A stretch of DNA of 64,000 nt, taken from contig NZ_CANMED010000002.1 of the NCBI RefSeq assembly GCF_947496855.1, positions 1 through 64,000 on the forward strand, given 5' to 3'. Below the pieces are notes generated by a model, which saw only the letters and a list, made by a program, of their open reading frames with translations, was not told the DNA's origin and made no database searches. Positions within the stretch are counted from its first letter, which is position 1. Every line of letters starts with the position of its first letter. This document shows, piece after piece, positions 55,526 through 64,000 of the stretch. The DNA is from an uncultured Aquimarina sp. (GTDB taxonomy: Bacteria > Bacteroidota > Bacteroidia > Flavobacteriales > Flavobacteriaceae). The position numbers and the translations under genes are program-made.

Positions 55526-56128
55526 ATGAGCACAGAAGATTATTTAAAAGATATTACAGAGATTAAAGATCTGATGAATAAGTCATCACGCTTTTTTTCT
55601 CTAAGCGGGTTATCCGGAATCCTAGCAGGAATCTATGCTATTATAGGTGCTGCTGTTGCTTATTACCTTGTGAGCATTAGTGGCAGGGAATATTTAATTC
55701 TTCACGGAAAAATTTTTAATTACATCTTAATTGATTTAGTAGTCATTGCCTTTCTAAGCATTGTAACAGCGGCTATCCTGAGTAGTAGAAAAGCAAAAAA
55801 AAATAATGAGACTTTGTGGAATGGTACTTCTAAAAGATTACTCACCGCCTTTTTAGTGCCATTAATTACAGGCGGGATTTATATTATGATCAAAATCTTT
55901 AGTAATCATTATGGTTTAACAGGTTCTTTAATGCTTATTTTTTATGGACTTGCGCTGGTGAATGCTTCAAAATATACTATCGGTAATGTAAAATATTTAG
56001 GATATGCAGAGATTATTTTAGGTTTGATTTGTGCAATATATCCAGGTTTTGGATTTTGGTTTTGGGTTCTTGGTTTTGGTGTAATGCATATTATATATGG
56101 AAGTTTAATTTACTTTACACATGATTAA
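55526..56128 (+). CDS. Membrane protein of the CreD operon
   Basis: The protein has 200 residues and six membrane helices. A cytoplasmic N-terminus (MSTEDYLKDITEIKDLMNKS) precedes the first helix, and KKNNETLWNGTSKRLLTAFL lies between helices three and four. I do not recognise a named family, but such proteins are, from memory, usual companions of a winged-helix regulator and CreD in Flavobacteriia. The ATG follows operator copy 1 by 8 nt. The end overlaps the next gene by 8 nt. Confidence 0.75.
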   Translation: MSTEDYLKDITEIKDLMNKSSRFFSLSGLSGILAGIYAIIGAAVAYYLVSISGREYLILHGKIFNYILIDLVVIAFLSIVTAAILSSRKAKKNNETLWNGTSKRLLTAFLVPLITGGIYIMIKIFSNHYGLTGSLMLIFYGLALVNASKYTIGNVKYLGYAEIILGLICAIYPGFGFWFWVLGFGVMHIIYGSLIYFTHD

Positions 56129-56645
56129 TCTAATAGATAATAATAATATGATGATACTCGATCTCAATCAAATAGAAATAAACAAACAATCTAAAGCAAG
56201 AGAAACTTTTGTGGAAAATTTAAAAATATTCATTGCCATTAAACCATTGCAATATTTGTTTCAATCTAAAAGTCAAGTAAAATTACATGAATTGCGTTTA
56301 TTACCAGAAGGAACAATTGGAAAAGATGTTTTTAAAATGCTTAATAGTCGTCATCTAAAAATCATTCCAAAATTTGAAGAACATGACATGAAACATATTA
56401 TATTAGGATACAGTATGTCATCCATTGATGAAATAAGAATGCAAGCCTATTTATTTGGAAATGGTAATTATAATATATTTTGTCTTTTATTTTTAGCATC
56501 AGGTATAATGTTTCCAGAGTATTGGAATACTTTTTACAAAGATTATAAAAAAGGCAAAAATGCTATATCCATGTCAAATTTAACTTTCGAAAAGTGTAAG
56601 ATGAAATTGTCAAAAGATCTAAAAACTATTTATTGCAAAAAATAA
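56121..56645 (+). CDS. Coq4-like protein 1
   Basis: The protein has 174 residues (the ATG at 56148 is an alternative start). The Coq4 zinc motif HDxxHx11E is complete: His88, Asp89, His92 and Glu104 (HDMKHIILGY onward), preceded by LPEGTIGKDVFKML, typical of Coq4. Coq4 acts in ubiquinone biosynthesis as the C1-modifying enzyme or scaffold. Since Bacteroidetes make menaquinone, a different substrate or role is likely. A second Coq4-like protein follows at 57068. Confidence 0.7.
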   Translation: MINLIDNNNMMILDLNQIEINKQSKARETFVENLKIFIAIKPLQYLFQSKSQVKLHELRLLPEGTIGKDVFKMLNSRHLKIIPKFEEHDMKHIILGYSMSSIDEIRMQAYLFGNGNYNIFCLLFLASGIMFPEYWNTFYKDYKKGKNAISMSNLTFEKCKMKLSKDLKTIYCKK

Positions 56646-56720
56646 AAACATAGATGATTCACTAAAGAAACAATAGCTAGAAAACAAGTATAAAATCCTA
56701 AACTAATTTTGGGGCACCGA

Positions 56721-57014
56721 ATGAAAAACATAATTAACAACATAAATAAAGCATTTGATCATAGGATTCGATTAGGGATTATGTCTATTCTTATGGTTAA
56801 TGAATATGCCGATTTTAAAATGTTGAAAGAACTTTTGGGGGCAACTGATGGAAACTTGGCTAGCCACACAAAAGCTTTAGAAAAAGAGGAATATATAATA
56901 GTCGAGAAATCATTTATCGGCAGAAAACCTAACACACGTTATAGTGCCACTAAAAAAGGGCGTGAAGCTTTTAAAAAACACGTAGAAGCTATTGAAAAAT
57001 TATTAAAGCAATAG
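56721..57014 (+). CDS. Winged-helix transcriptional regulator
   Basis: I chose the ATG at 56721 (97 residues); the frame could also begin at a TTG at 56709. The helix-turn-helix is FDHRIRLGIMSILMVNEYAD followed by TDGNLASHTKALEKEEYIIV, and the wing is RKPNTRYSATKKGREAF, as in the small ArsR/MarR-like winged-helix regulators found beside creD. It probably binds the palindrome TACTTTGnATTTCAAAGTA, present 8 nt before the first gene of the operon and 15 nt before the gene after this one, giving autoregulation. Confidence 0.85.
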   Translation: MKNIINNINKAFDHRIRLGIMSILMVNEYADFKMLKELLGATDGNLASHTKALEKEEYIIVEKSFIGRKPNTRYSATKKGREAFKKHVEAIEKLLKQ

Positions 57015-57033
57015 CTATATTTTTTTATCAACT

Positions 57034-57052
57034 TACTTTGAATTTCAAAGTA
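57034..57052 (+). promoter_or_regulatory. Palindromic operator, copy 2
   Basis: TACTTTGAATTTCAAAGTA differs from copy 1 (55499-55517) in one central base. It lies between the regulator's stop and the second Coq4-like gene, 15 nt before that ATG, which implies an internal regulated promoter. Confidence 0.65.
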
Positions 57053-57067
57053 CTTTTAAAAAACTAA

Positions 57068-57535
57068 ATGAGATCAATTTTATTAGAAATTTTATACGAG
57101 TGGAGCAAAATTCCATATCAGAAATGGTTCAAAAAAGATGAACCTTGGGATATATCGGTATCACAATTGTTGAAATATCCTAAAACAAGTCTTGGATTTC
57201 ATCTAGGAAGTTTTTTGCTACAGCACGATTTCACACCTCAACCTAAACTAGAAAATCATGACGTGTTTCACGTCTTAACAAAAACAGGAATTACTGTGCC
57301 TGAAGAAATATCCATGCAGTATTATCTTTTCGGTAATGGTAAGAAAAGTTCATACTTGTATACTGTAATTTTTATTGGAACCCTATTCTATCCAGATAAA
57401 TTCAAGATGTTCAGAACATCTTATACAAAAGGCCGCAATGCTTACACATTCCATCAATTAGATTTCAAAAAGCTATTAGATCAATCATTATCCACTATAC
57501 AAACCACATTTTTAATTTCTACATCATGCAAATAA
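57068..57535 (+). CDS. Coq4-like protein 2
   Basis: The protein has 155 residues. The Coq4 motif HDxxHx11E is complete: His64, Asp65, His68 and Glu80 (NHDVFHVLTKTGITVPEE). It shares with protein 1 the following QYYLFGNG (QAYLFGNG in protein 1) and FPDKFKMFRTSYTKGRNA-like sequence, so the two are distant paralogues. It has its own operator copy immediately upstream. A zinc-binding enzyme of lipid or quinone-like substrates is possible. There is no signal peptide. Confidence 0.7.
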   Translation: MRSILLEILYEWSKIPYQKWFKKDEPWDISVSQLLKYPKTSLGFHLGSFLLQHDFTPQPKLENHDVFHVLTKTGITVPEEISMQYYLFGNGKKSSYLYTVIFIGTLFYPDKFKMFRTSYTKGRNAYTFHQLDFKKLLDQSLSTIQTTFLISTSCK

Positions 57536-57840
57536 TACAACCTGTTAACAGAAATGCGCTAATTATTGCAACTTTTAGTTTTTTACTAGGCACCATTATT
57601 TTGTTATTACATCTTATCACTTATTGGGATCAAGTAATAATCATTGGGTTGTTTTATGTATTAATCACTGCAGTTCTTAATGGTATCACTTTTATTGGAC
57701 TATTAGCTAATACAATTATAAACCGTCATTATTACAAAGAAAATCTAACAACCATATCGATATTCTTGCTCAATATTCCGATCGCCATTGGATACTTTGT
57801 AATTGTAGTCAACAATCCTTTTCATAATACTTTCATATAA
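57526..57840 (+). CDS. Small membrane protein
   Basis: The protein has 104 residues with three membrane helices (about 10-29, 33-58 and 76-96). It overlaps the preceding gene by 10 nt and shares its last base with the start of the following one, so it is translationally coupled with both. I recognise no family. Confidence 0.65.
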   Translation: MQIIQPVNRNALIIATFSFLLGTIILLLHLITYWDQVIIIGLFYVLITAVLNGITFIGLLANTIINRHYYKENLTTISIFLLNIPIAIGYFVIVVNNPFHNTFI

Positions 57841-58493
57841 TGAACATAATTCACAAACAATTACCTTTTATTAAAGGTTTCAGCATCGCTGTTGCATTTA
57901 GCATCATACTTCTATTTATAAGAATAACGAAGGTAGAATCTAATTTTTTCCTATTCTTAGTTTGGAATTTGTTCTTAGCCTGTATTCCTTATGGAATAAC
58001 AACAATATTAAGTTTCAGTAAAATACACAAGAATAGATTTTTGTTTGGAATAGGATTTATCTTTTGGCTAGCGTTTCTTCCTAACGCTCCATATATCCTT
58101 ACCGATCTACAACACATCCGTCTCAGCTCTTTACAATCTGTATGGTTCGATGTATTGCTTATTCTCTCTTTTGCCATCAATGGGTTGATTGTAGGGTTTG
58201 CTTCATTACGCACTATGCAAAAGCTGCTTCGAGAACACTTTTCTAAAAAGACAACAAATTTCATAACACACCTCATATTATTATTATGTGGATTTGGGAT
58301 TTATATGGGAAGAATATTACGATGGAATAGCTGGGATCTTCTCCAAAATCCAATGAACATTCTAGGAGATATATTTCAGAGAATAATATTTCCAATAGAA
58401 CATATAAACACTTGGGCATTTACCATTGGTTTTGGCGGTTTTTTAATCATTACCTATCATCTATTCTATCATTACAACAAAGAAAATAACTAA
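57840..58493 (+). CDS. DUF1361 membrane protein
   Basis: The protein has 217 residues and six membrane helices. WNLFLACIPYGITT, FWLAFLPNAPYILTDLQHI and GIYMGRILRWNSWDLL are DUF1361 hallmarks. The function of the family is unknown. It overlaps the previous stop codon by one base and is 29 nt from creD, which suggests a role in the envelope-stress response associated with CreD. Confidence 0.8.
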   Translation: MNIIHKQLPFIKGFSIAVAFSIILLFIRITKVESNFFLFLVWNLFLACIPYGITTILSFSKIHKNRFLFGIGFIFWLAFLPNAPYILTDLQHIRLSSLQSVWFDVLLILSFAINGLIVGFASLRTMQKLLREHFSKKTTNFITHLILLLCGFGIYMGRILRWNSWDLLQNPMNILGDIFQRIIFPIEHINTWAFTIGFGGFLIITYHLFYHYNKENN

Positions 58494-58522
58494 AAAGACA
58501 ATCACTATAAATTTCAGAAAAT

Positions 58523-59884
58523 ATGGAAACTCAAAAACAAAAAAAATCTTTCGGACAATGGATAAAAACTTCAATTACCGTTCGTATGCTAATGGTTGGA
58601 ATACTAATCTTAGTATTACTAATCCCTCTTTCATATATCAAAAATTTGATACAAGAAAGAGCCTACAGACAAGAGGAGGTGGTTAGTGAGATTAATCAAA
58701 AATGGGGAAATGAAGTTTTGTTATACGGACCTATTCTGAAAATTCCTTACCAAACTCATAAACTCAAAAAAATCTGGGATGAAAAAACAAAATCCTACTT
58801 CCAAGAAGATATCATCTCTGTTCATCAGGCTTTCTTTTTTCCGAATACACTAGATATAAATACCTCTGTAGAATCCGAGAATTTAGGAAGAAGTATTTAC
58901 GAATCGGTTGTGTATACTGCAGATATGAAAATTAAAGGGTCTTTCACTATACCTAATTTCGAAATTCAAGATATTAAAGAAGAAGATATATTATGGAATA
59001 AAGCTACCGTTATAGTAAATTCTACAAACTCTAAAGGAATTAGAAGTAATTTAGAATTAAAAATTGGATCTGAAAATTACCCATTACAATCTAGATATAC
59101 TCAAAATTCCAACACTAATAGATTTGAAACAAAATTCCTTAAAGACGCTGCTTTACCTAAAAAAAACCAGATCAATTTTGAAATGGATCTAAAAGTGAAT
59201 GGTAGTGAGCAATTGCGATTTATTCCTGTAGGAAGGGAAACCAATGTCGCAATGACTTCTAACTGGGCTTCACCTAGCTTTAATGGTAATTATTTACCTG
59301 ATACCAAGACCAAAGAAATTACCGAAAATGGGTTTAAAGCAAACTGGAAGGTATTACAAATAAATAGAGAATTCGAACAAGAGTTTTTTGGAGAACTACC
59401 TCATATAAACTCATCAGCTTTTGGAGTTAAGTTATTAATCCCTGTAGATGAATATCAAAAAAGTGAGCGTGCTGCTAAATATGGATACCTTGTAATTGCC
59501 TTAACTTTTTTAGTATTCTTTTTGATACAAACTGTTAGTAAGATTACTATTCATCCGTTTCAATATTTAATGATCGGATTGGCACTTACTATGTTTTATA
59601 CTTTATTGATCTCGATTTCCGAGCACTCTAGTTTTCTTTACGCATACGGGATTGCAGGAACTGCAGTTGTATTACTAATATCTATTTACTCTAAAGCTAT
59701 TCTTAGAAGCTTTAAATTTATGGGATTGATTGCTGCTTCACTTGCTGCTTTATATACTTTCATTTTTGTCATTATTCAATTAGAAAATTACGCATTATTA
59801 GTAGGAAGCATTGGATTGTTTTTAATACTAGGAACCATTATGATGATATCCAGAAAGATTGATTGGGTAAATGATGGGGTTTAA
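58523..59884 (+). CDS. creD: Cell envelope integrity protein CreD
   Basis: The protein has 453 residues: one N-terminal membrane helix (about 20-40), a large extracytoplasmic beta-rich domain (about 45-315), then five or six C-terminal helices. VRMLMVGILILVLLIPLSYI and the RFIPVGRETNVAMTSNWASP block are typical of CreD. In Enterobacteria CreD belongs to the CreBC regulon and is linked to envelope integrity and colicin E2 tolerance. Here it closes an operon with its own regulator. A terminator follows at 59961. Confidence 0.9.
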   Translation: METQKQKKSFGQWIKTSITVRMLMVGILILVLLIPLSYIKNLIQERAYRQEEVVSEINQKWGNEVLLYGPILKIPYQTHKLKKIWDEKTKSYFQEDIISVHQAFFFPNTLDINTSVESENLGRSIYESVVYTADMKIKGSFTIPNFEIQDIKEEDILWNKATVIVNSTNSKGIRSNLELKIGSENYPLQSRYTQNSNTNRFETKFLKDAALPKKNQINFEMDLKVNGSEQLRFIPVGRETNVAMTSNWASPSFNGNYLPDTKTKEITENGFKANWKVLQINREFEQEFFGELPHINSSAFGVKLLIPVDEYQKSERAAKYGYLVIALTFLVFFLIQTVSKITIHPFQYLMIGLALTMFYTLLISISEHSSFLYAYGIAGTAVVLLISIYSKAILRSFKFMGLIAASLAALYTFIFVIIQLENYALLVGSIGLFLILGTIMMISRKIDWVNDGV

Positions 59885-59960
59885 TTATTAGTATCAAGTA
59901 AATTTAAAATTCTGAATTTGTAATTCATAATTCCTCAAAATGCTGGTTAGTTAGTTGAGA

Positions 59961-59999
59961 AAAGTCGTGCTTCAGATTTTTGAAGTGCGGCTTTTTTTT
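59961..59999 (+). terminator. Terminator of the creD operon
   Basis: AAAGTCGTGCTTCA (59961-59974) pairs with TGAAGTGCGGCTTT (59981-59994), using three G-U pairs, and a run of eight T follows. It lies about 76 nt after the creD stop codon. Confidence 0.8.
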
Positions 60000-60134
60000 A
60001 ACAAAGATTTGTCGTTTTCTAAATTGCGTTCAAAAATAAAACCATTAATTTCCGATTCTAAATAGATTCTACGAGCTACATTCACTAAAGTTCCAGTAGA
60101 CAAATAGATCGCGATTTTTAAAAAGAAAAGAATA

Positions 60135-60629
60135 ATGAAAAAGAATATTTTTATAATACTTATAACAGTTTTTACTTTATCTGTTTTTTCTTGTAAAAAG
60201 GAGAACGATAAGAAGATTATTACTGAAGAAATAAAATTCACCAAAGAAGGAGAACTTTCTATTTATAGCATAGGAGATTCTATCCCTAAACAAGTTGTAG
60301 CTTTAGATATTGAAATAGCAGATAATGAATACGAAAGAGAGACTGGATTAATGTATCGTAAATCTATGGAAGAAAAAAAAGGAATGTTGTTTGTTCAAGA
60401 AAATTTTAGACCGCAGAGTTTTTATATGAAAAACACTTTGATCCCTTTGGATATTATCTACATAGATGATAAGTTTAGAATTGTTAGTTTTCAGAAAAAT
60501 GCAAAACCATTAGACGAAACATCTTTACCATCAGGAAAACCAGCAAAATATATTTTAGAAATCAATGCCGGATTATCCAATCAATGGAATCTAAAAGTTG
60601 GAGATTCCATCTATTTTAAGAAAAACTAA
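60135..60629 (+). CDS. DUF192 lipoprotein
   Basis: The protein has 164 residues. The lipobox VFSC puts the lipidated cysteine at residue 20, followed by KKENDKK. The DUF192 pattern is complete: ETGLMYRKSMEEKKGMLF, FYMKNTLIPLDIIYID and ILEINAG. The family is widespread and uncharacterised. It is convergent with the GH57 gene. Confidence 0.85.
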   Translation: MKKNIFIILITVFTLSVFSCKKENDKKIITEEIKFTKEGELSIYSIGDSIPKQVVALDIEIADNEYERETGLMYRKSMEEKKGMLFVQENFRPQSFYMKNTLIPLDIIYIDDKFRIVSFQKNAKPLDETSLPSGKPAKYILEINAGLSNQWNLKVGDSIYFKKN

Positions 60630-60650
60630 ACTTATTTCTATAAAGTAAAA

Positions 60651-60682
60651 ACCCCTAAAAAAATTATTCTTTTTAGGGGGTT
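60651..60682. terminator. Bidirectional terminator between DUF192 and GH57 genes
   Basis: ACCCCTAAAAA (60651-60661) pairs with TTTTTAGGGG (60670-60679) across an 8-nt loop, with A- and T-rich flanks. It lies between two convergent genes. Confidence 0.75.
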
Positions 60683-60705
60683 ATCTAGGGATATAATTGG
60701 GGAAT

Positions 60706-63700
60706 TTATTTAATAACTTTCACAACCTTATTAATAGTCTTATTACTTAATTTTACAAAATATATTCCTTTTGTAACATTAAGAGGTATTGCTATTGTTC
60801 CATTCTCACTAGATACGGTATCGGAGTAATACAATGCTCCTTTCACGTCTCTAACAGTAATATTGAGAGATTTAACTTCTCCTAATAGATTAAAATTAAT
60901 TTCATTCTGAAAAGGATTAGGGTACGGTGAAGAAATTAAAGTTGTAGTTGCCTCAGGTGCTTTATTTAATGAATTAATTACCCAACCATTATCATACCTT
61001 CCTTCTCCACAAATTTCTAAATCTTCTGTCTGTTGTCCTCCATTTGTACTAAAAATAACTTTTGCACATTCTACACCTGATAACGTATATTCATACCACC
61101 CATCTCCATCTGCATCTGTCATTGAAACGCCAGGCCAAGAAGTAGTTAAAGATCCAGGAGTTGTTTCCCAATAATACAGTGTTACAGGGTTCCAATTTGT
61201 ATTGTTATTATTATAATGGATTATCAATTCATTACCAGAAACTTCACCTGGGCAAGCAGTTGGACACAAATCATACCATTGATTGGTGGATGGATCATAC
61301 CACCCATCTACTGTTCTAGTTAAATCATCTGATTGACCTCCATTGTTATTATTATTAAAAACAATGCCAAGCTCTAGAGTTTCTTCAATTAAAAATGAAT
61401 ACCACTGAGAAGATTGTTCTCTATTCATTGATTTACCTGGCCAACTCCATCCAGGCAATGGCTGGTTTGTGTTTTTATCATATAAATAGACATAGACATC
61501 ATTCCAATTGGATATATTTCGATAATGAATAGTGTACGATTGTACTTCTGTAATAGTATAAGTCTCAGAAATAATCGCAGACTGGCCACTACTATTATAC
61601 GCAATAGCTTTTAAAGTTGTATTTTCAGTAAAAGTTATTTCATCTTGATATAAACTACTTGAATCAGAAGGTTCCGTTCCATCTGTAGTATAATAAATTA
61701 CTCCCTGATTAGTTGCAGTTAAATTAACTGATACATTTCCTTGATACGATCCTCCTGGAATAGTAACCGATACTTCTGGTAATCCCAAAACTCCCGGACA
61801 ATCCGAAGGGCATTCATCATACCACATATTTTCTGAATACACATACCAGCCGTCTACGTTTCTAAACTGATCATCAGACTGTTCTCCATTTCCATTTGTA
61901 AAAACAAGACCAACTTCTACAGATTCTGCTATGGTAGCAATATACCATGGCGAATCTTGCTCTTTAGCCATTGACTTACCCGGCCAATTCCATCCTGATA
62001 GTGCTTCATTATTACTTTTATCAAATGCATACACAAATACTTGATTCCAGTTAGAAGTATTCTTAAAATGAATATCGTAAGAAGGTAAATCACCAAATGT
62101 ATAATTTCTAGTAATTACCTCCGATGCATTTCCATCAGCATCGTACGCTATCACTTTTAATTTGATTGGTTCACTATTGCTATTTCCAATGTCAAAAGAA
62201 GTTATATACTTCATACTTGCTTGATTTGGCATTGATCCATCTAGAGTGTAATAAATTTCTACCCCGCCAATATCGGCAGTTGTTGAAGCTTCCATCTCTA
62301 CAACAATAGCATCATCGTAATTTCCAGGATCTGGAGTAACAGTAAGCGTTACTTCATCACTACTATTAAACCCGCCGACATAAACATGTTGAATAGGCGT
62401 CTTAAATACATTACCCTTAGTATCTACGACTTCTACGTAATAATCTACTAATACATCAGACAATCCCTTAATCTCCGCATAGCATAAATCTGCAATAGCC
62501 GTTGGTTCTATAAAGAAATCGATTTCTGGATCTTGTGTTATATTTCCTTTAGGAAATTGTTTTTGGGTCATTGATTGGCTATTCCATGAACTTACACCTT
62601 CTCCTCCCGAATATGTATCATTAATATTGTCAGAGATAGGATTCTTACCATCATTATCCGTTCTGTATTTTAATTCTACTGACGCCAATCCACTTACATC
62701 ATAGGCAAATGTCCAAACATGAAAATCAGAAGTATTCTGAACTTCTTGATATGCATATATAGGTCCAAAACCTTTACCTCCTGGATTGTACGGAAAACGC
62801 TGCGGTATAAATACAGAAGGTGCTGTATTATCTTGATTTGGTGTATCTCCTATTTCAGCTTTTGCATGTTCTATTGCAATATTACCTGCTAAAGTTTGCT
62901 TTACTTCCATGTCAATTGCCTTTCCGTAATACATATAACCACTGGTCAAAGATGGTAAGAAAAAATGCCAAGCTTTTTCTGCATTAGAAGCTCCGAAAGA
63001 AGGGTCAATGACTTTAGCTATATCTACTCCATCACTATTGTCTTCTGCTGTTAATACATAATTTTCTGCAGCTGTAATTACAGCCCAGTTTCTAGCATCT
63101 TCTGTCCACCCATTAGGATTAAACTTATAGTCTACGGTATCATATAACGGCCATAGCCAATTAATAAATTGAGGATGACCCCAATCATTTGCTGCATTAA
63201 CCCAAGATCCATCTTCTACTTTTACAATATCATTTTCTGGAACTGGATAAGAATTTAAGAATTGCTGGATTGTAGTAGGGTCATACCCTTTAGAAGCTGC
63301 TGCATTAGCAAAACCAGGTACTGATTCCTGGTAATAGCTATCTCCACCTCCCCAAGCATTATCACCATCGTGAGCAAGTAGTACCATTGATGGTTGACTA
63401 GAATTACTAAAAGGAGCGATATTAGCATCGATTTCTCCTGTTCCCATAGAACTAAATCCATTCTGATAACTCAACAAATCCGCCATCGGAACTACATCCA
63501 TTTTATATGCTTGACCAGTTTCTGGATCAACATATTGTGCTTTGTGCGCTTGATAACAATATGGAGCGGCGAAAGTACCCCCTCTTCCATCAATCTGACC
63601 TTTCCACCAATTCTGACCATTTGTAGCTACTTTATCAGCTGCATTAGGCGGATCAATATTAACTCCAGATGTACCATAATCTAATGGATAATCGTTCAGC

Positions 63701-64000
63701 GTACGAGATAAATGGCTATTAGCAATAACAGACCACTGAAAACCTTCTTCTACCAAAACTTTAATAATTCTTTCCGAAAATGAACATTCTGCTGGCCAAA
63801 AACCTTTAGAATATTCACCTCCAAAAGTTTCTGTCATTATTAATTTATGAGTTTTTAATTCCATTCTCAAGGCTCGTTCACTTATTAATGGAGCTAAGGC
63901 ATGATGAAATGTAAATCCCGTAAGGTCCATCCTAGGCTGACCCCCGGATGTTTTCCAGTTTTTAGCTTCTATAAAATTATTTTCCCAACCTTGACTATAC
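60706..64000 (-). CDS. GH57-type amylase with starch-binding modules and T9SS sorting domain, 5' end outside window
   Basis: The frame is open from 63999 to the TAA at 60706, about 1097 codons; the start lies beyond the right edge, and the first Met in the window (63930) is internal. The first 390 residues are a GH57-type catalytic segment with GFWPAECSFSERII and EGFQWSVIANSHL. An Ig-like linker follows. Two CHB_HEX_C-like domains (VEIYYTLDGSMPNQ; VIYYTTDGTEPSDS) alternate with CBM26-like modules containing SGWNWPGKSMAKE, PGWSWPGKSMNRE and SWPGVSMTDADGDGWYEYT, three in all. The last 75 residues (SPYPNPFQNEINFN to NKVVKVIK) are a type A T9SS sorting domain. It should hydrolyse alpha-glucans outside the cell. 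Confidence 0.85.
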   Translation of the reverse strand, partial: YSQGWENNFIEAKNWKTSGGQPRMDLTGFTFHHALAPLISERALRMELKTHKLIMTETFGGEYSKGFWPAECSFSERIIKVLVEEGFQWSVIANSHLSRTLNDYPLDYGTSGVNIDPPNAADKVATNGQNWWKGQIDGRGGTFAAPYCYQAHKAQYVDPETGQAYKMDVVPMADLLSYQNGFSSMGTGEIDANIAPFSNSSQPSMVLLAHDGDNAWGGGDSYYQESVPGFANAAASKGYDPTTIQQFLNSYPVPENDIVKVEDGSWVNAANDWGHPQFINWLWPLYDTVDYKFNPNGWTEDARNWAVITAAENYVLTAEDNSDGVDIAKVIDPSFGASNAEKAWHFFLPSLTSGYMYYGKAIDMEVKQTLAGNIAIEHAKAEIGDTPNQDNTAPSVFIPQRFPYNPGGKGFGPIYAYQEVQNTSDFHVWTFAYDVSGLASVELKYRTDNDGKNPISDNINDTYSGGEGVSSWNSQSMTQKQFPKGNITQDPEIDFFIEPTAIADLCYAEIKGLSDVLVDYYVEVVDTKGNVFKTPIQHVYVGGFNSSDEVTLTVTPDPGNYDDAIVVEMEASTTADIGGVEIYYTLDGSMPNQASMKYITSFDIGNSNSEPIKLKVIAYDADGNASEVITRNYTFGDLPSYDIHFKNTSNWNQVFVYAFDKSNNEALSGWNWPGKSMAKEQDSPWYIATIAESVEVGLVFTNGNGEQSDDQFRNVDGWYVYSENMWYDECPSDCPGVLGLPEVSVTIPGGSYQGNVSVNLTATNQGVIYYTTDGTEPSDSSSLYQDEITFTENTTLKAIAYNSSGQSAIISETYTITEVQSYTIHYRNISNWNDVYVYLYDKNTNQPLPGWSWPGKSMNREQSSQWYSFLIEETLELGIVFNNNNNGGQSDDLTRTVDGWYDPSTNQWYDLCPTACPGEVSGNELIIHYNNNNTNWNPVTLYYWETTPGSLTTSWPGVSMTDADGDGWYEYTLSGVECAKVIFSTNGGQQTEDLEICGEGRYDNGWVINSLNKAPEATTTLISSPYPNPFQNEINFNLLGEVKSLNITVRDVKGALYYSDTVSSENGTIAIPLNVTKGIYFVKLSNKTINKVVKVIK

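Noticed and set aside
59972-60244. A 90-codon minus-strand frame across the creD terminator and the start of the DUF192 gene
   Set aside because: It overlaps the signal-peptide region of a convincing gene and ends inside a terminator hairpin. The part reading RRIYLESEINGFIFE could be a relic but cannot be supported.
1-64000. CRISPR arrays, tRNA or rRNA genes, insertion sequences, prophage
   Set aside because: I found no regularly spaced repeats, tRNA-like cloverleaf, rRNA segment, transposase, integrase or phage structural gene by reading; a tRNAscan and IS search would settle it.

Overview
The window is AT-rich chromosomal DNA from a member of the Bacteroidetes, most likely a marine flavobacterium; Aquimarina or a close relative is my guess from protein style, not a demonstrated assignment. 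The evidence is a type IX secretion (T9SS) sorting domain, lipoproteins with acidic residues right after the lipobox cysteine, promoters of the TAnnTTTG type, weak ribosome binding sites, KdsA, and an FtsE with no FtsX beside it. I found no rRNA, tRNA, CRISPR array, transposase or prophage.

Left arm (1-14.9 kb). A large FG-GAP surface protein runs off the left edge. Next come a DKNYY-repeat membrane protein and a seven-gene operon (4363-9221): a small membrane protein, a zinc-ribbon membrane protein, a secreted LipL32-family protein, two further zinc-ribbon proteins, an SPFH-SHOCT protein and a protein with an internal repeat. The DKNYY gene and the operon share one promoter module with identical spacing. 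A second LipL32-family gene lies at 11290, beside a decayed half-copy of the neighbouring YkgJ cysteine-cluster gene. A methyltransferase, a DUF2059 protein and a lipoprotein metalloprotease follow.

Middle (15-30.9 kb). This accessory-looking stretch holds an amidohydrolase, small lipoproteins, alpha/beta hydrolases, a CPBP protease with a LytTR regulator, a hydrolase/TetR divergent pair bracketed by a 10-bp inverted repeat, a structured intergenic element, and a MetX-like hydrolase gene reduced to fragments. An oxidoreductase, an RluA-type synthase between short repeats, a serine hydrolase, an AraC regulator and an M23 peptidase follow.

Envelope block (30.9-48.4 kb). It contains an outer-membrane barrel/TPR protein operon, an MBOAT/SGNH acylation pair, ftsE, and a surface-polysaccharide locus: 2OG oxygenase, two GT2 and two GT4 glycosyltransferases, an FdtA-like ketoisomerase, a Wzx flippase, a DegT aminotransferase and a FemAB-like acyltransferase.

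Right arm (48.4-64 kb). After the housekeeping genes typA and kdsA comes a protein whose middle resembles domain I of insecticidal Cry toxins. Then DUF1801 and carboxypeptidase-regulatory-domain proteins, and an operon at 55526-59884 (membrane protein, Coq4-like, winged-helix regulator, second Coq4-like, small membrane protein, DUF1361, CreD) with two copies of one palindromic operator. A DUF192 lipoprotein and a multidomain GH57 amylase-type T9SS cargo close the window.

The best candidates for something undescribed are the SPFH/zinc-ribbon/LipL32 operon with its shared promoter module, the Cry-domain-I-like protein, and the paired Coq4-like proteins in a CreD operon of an organism expected to use menaquinone. 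Family assignments come from motif recognition and memory; no database search was run.
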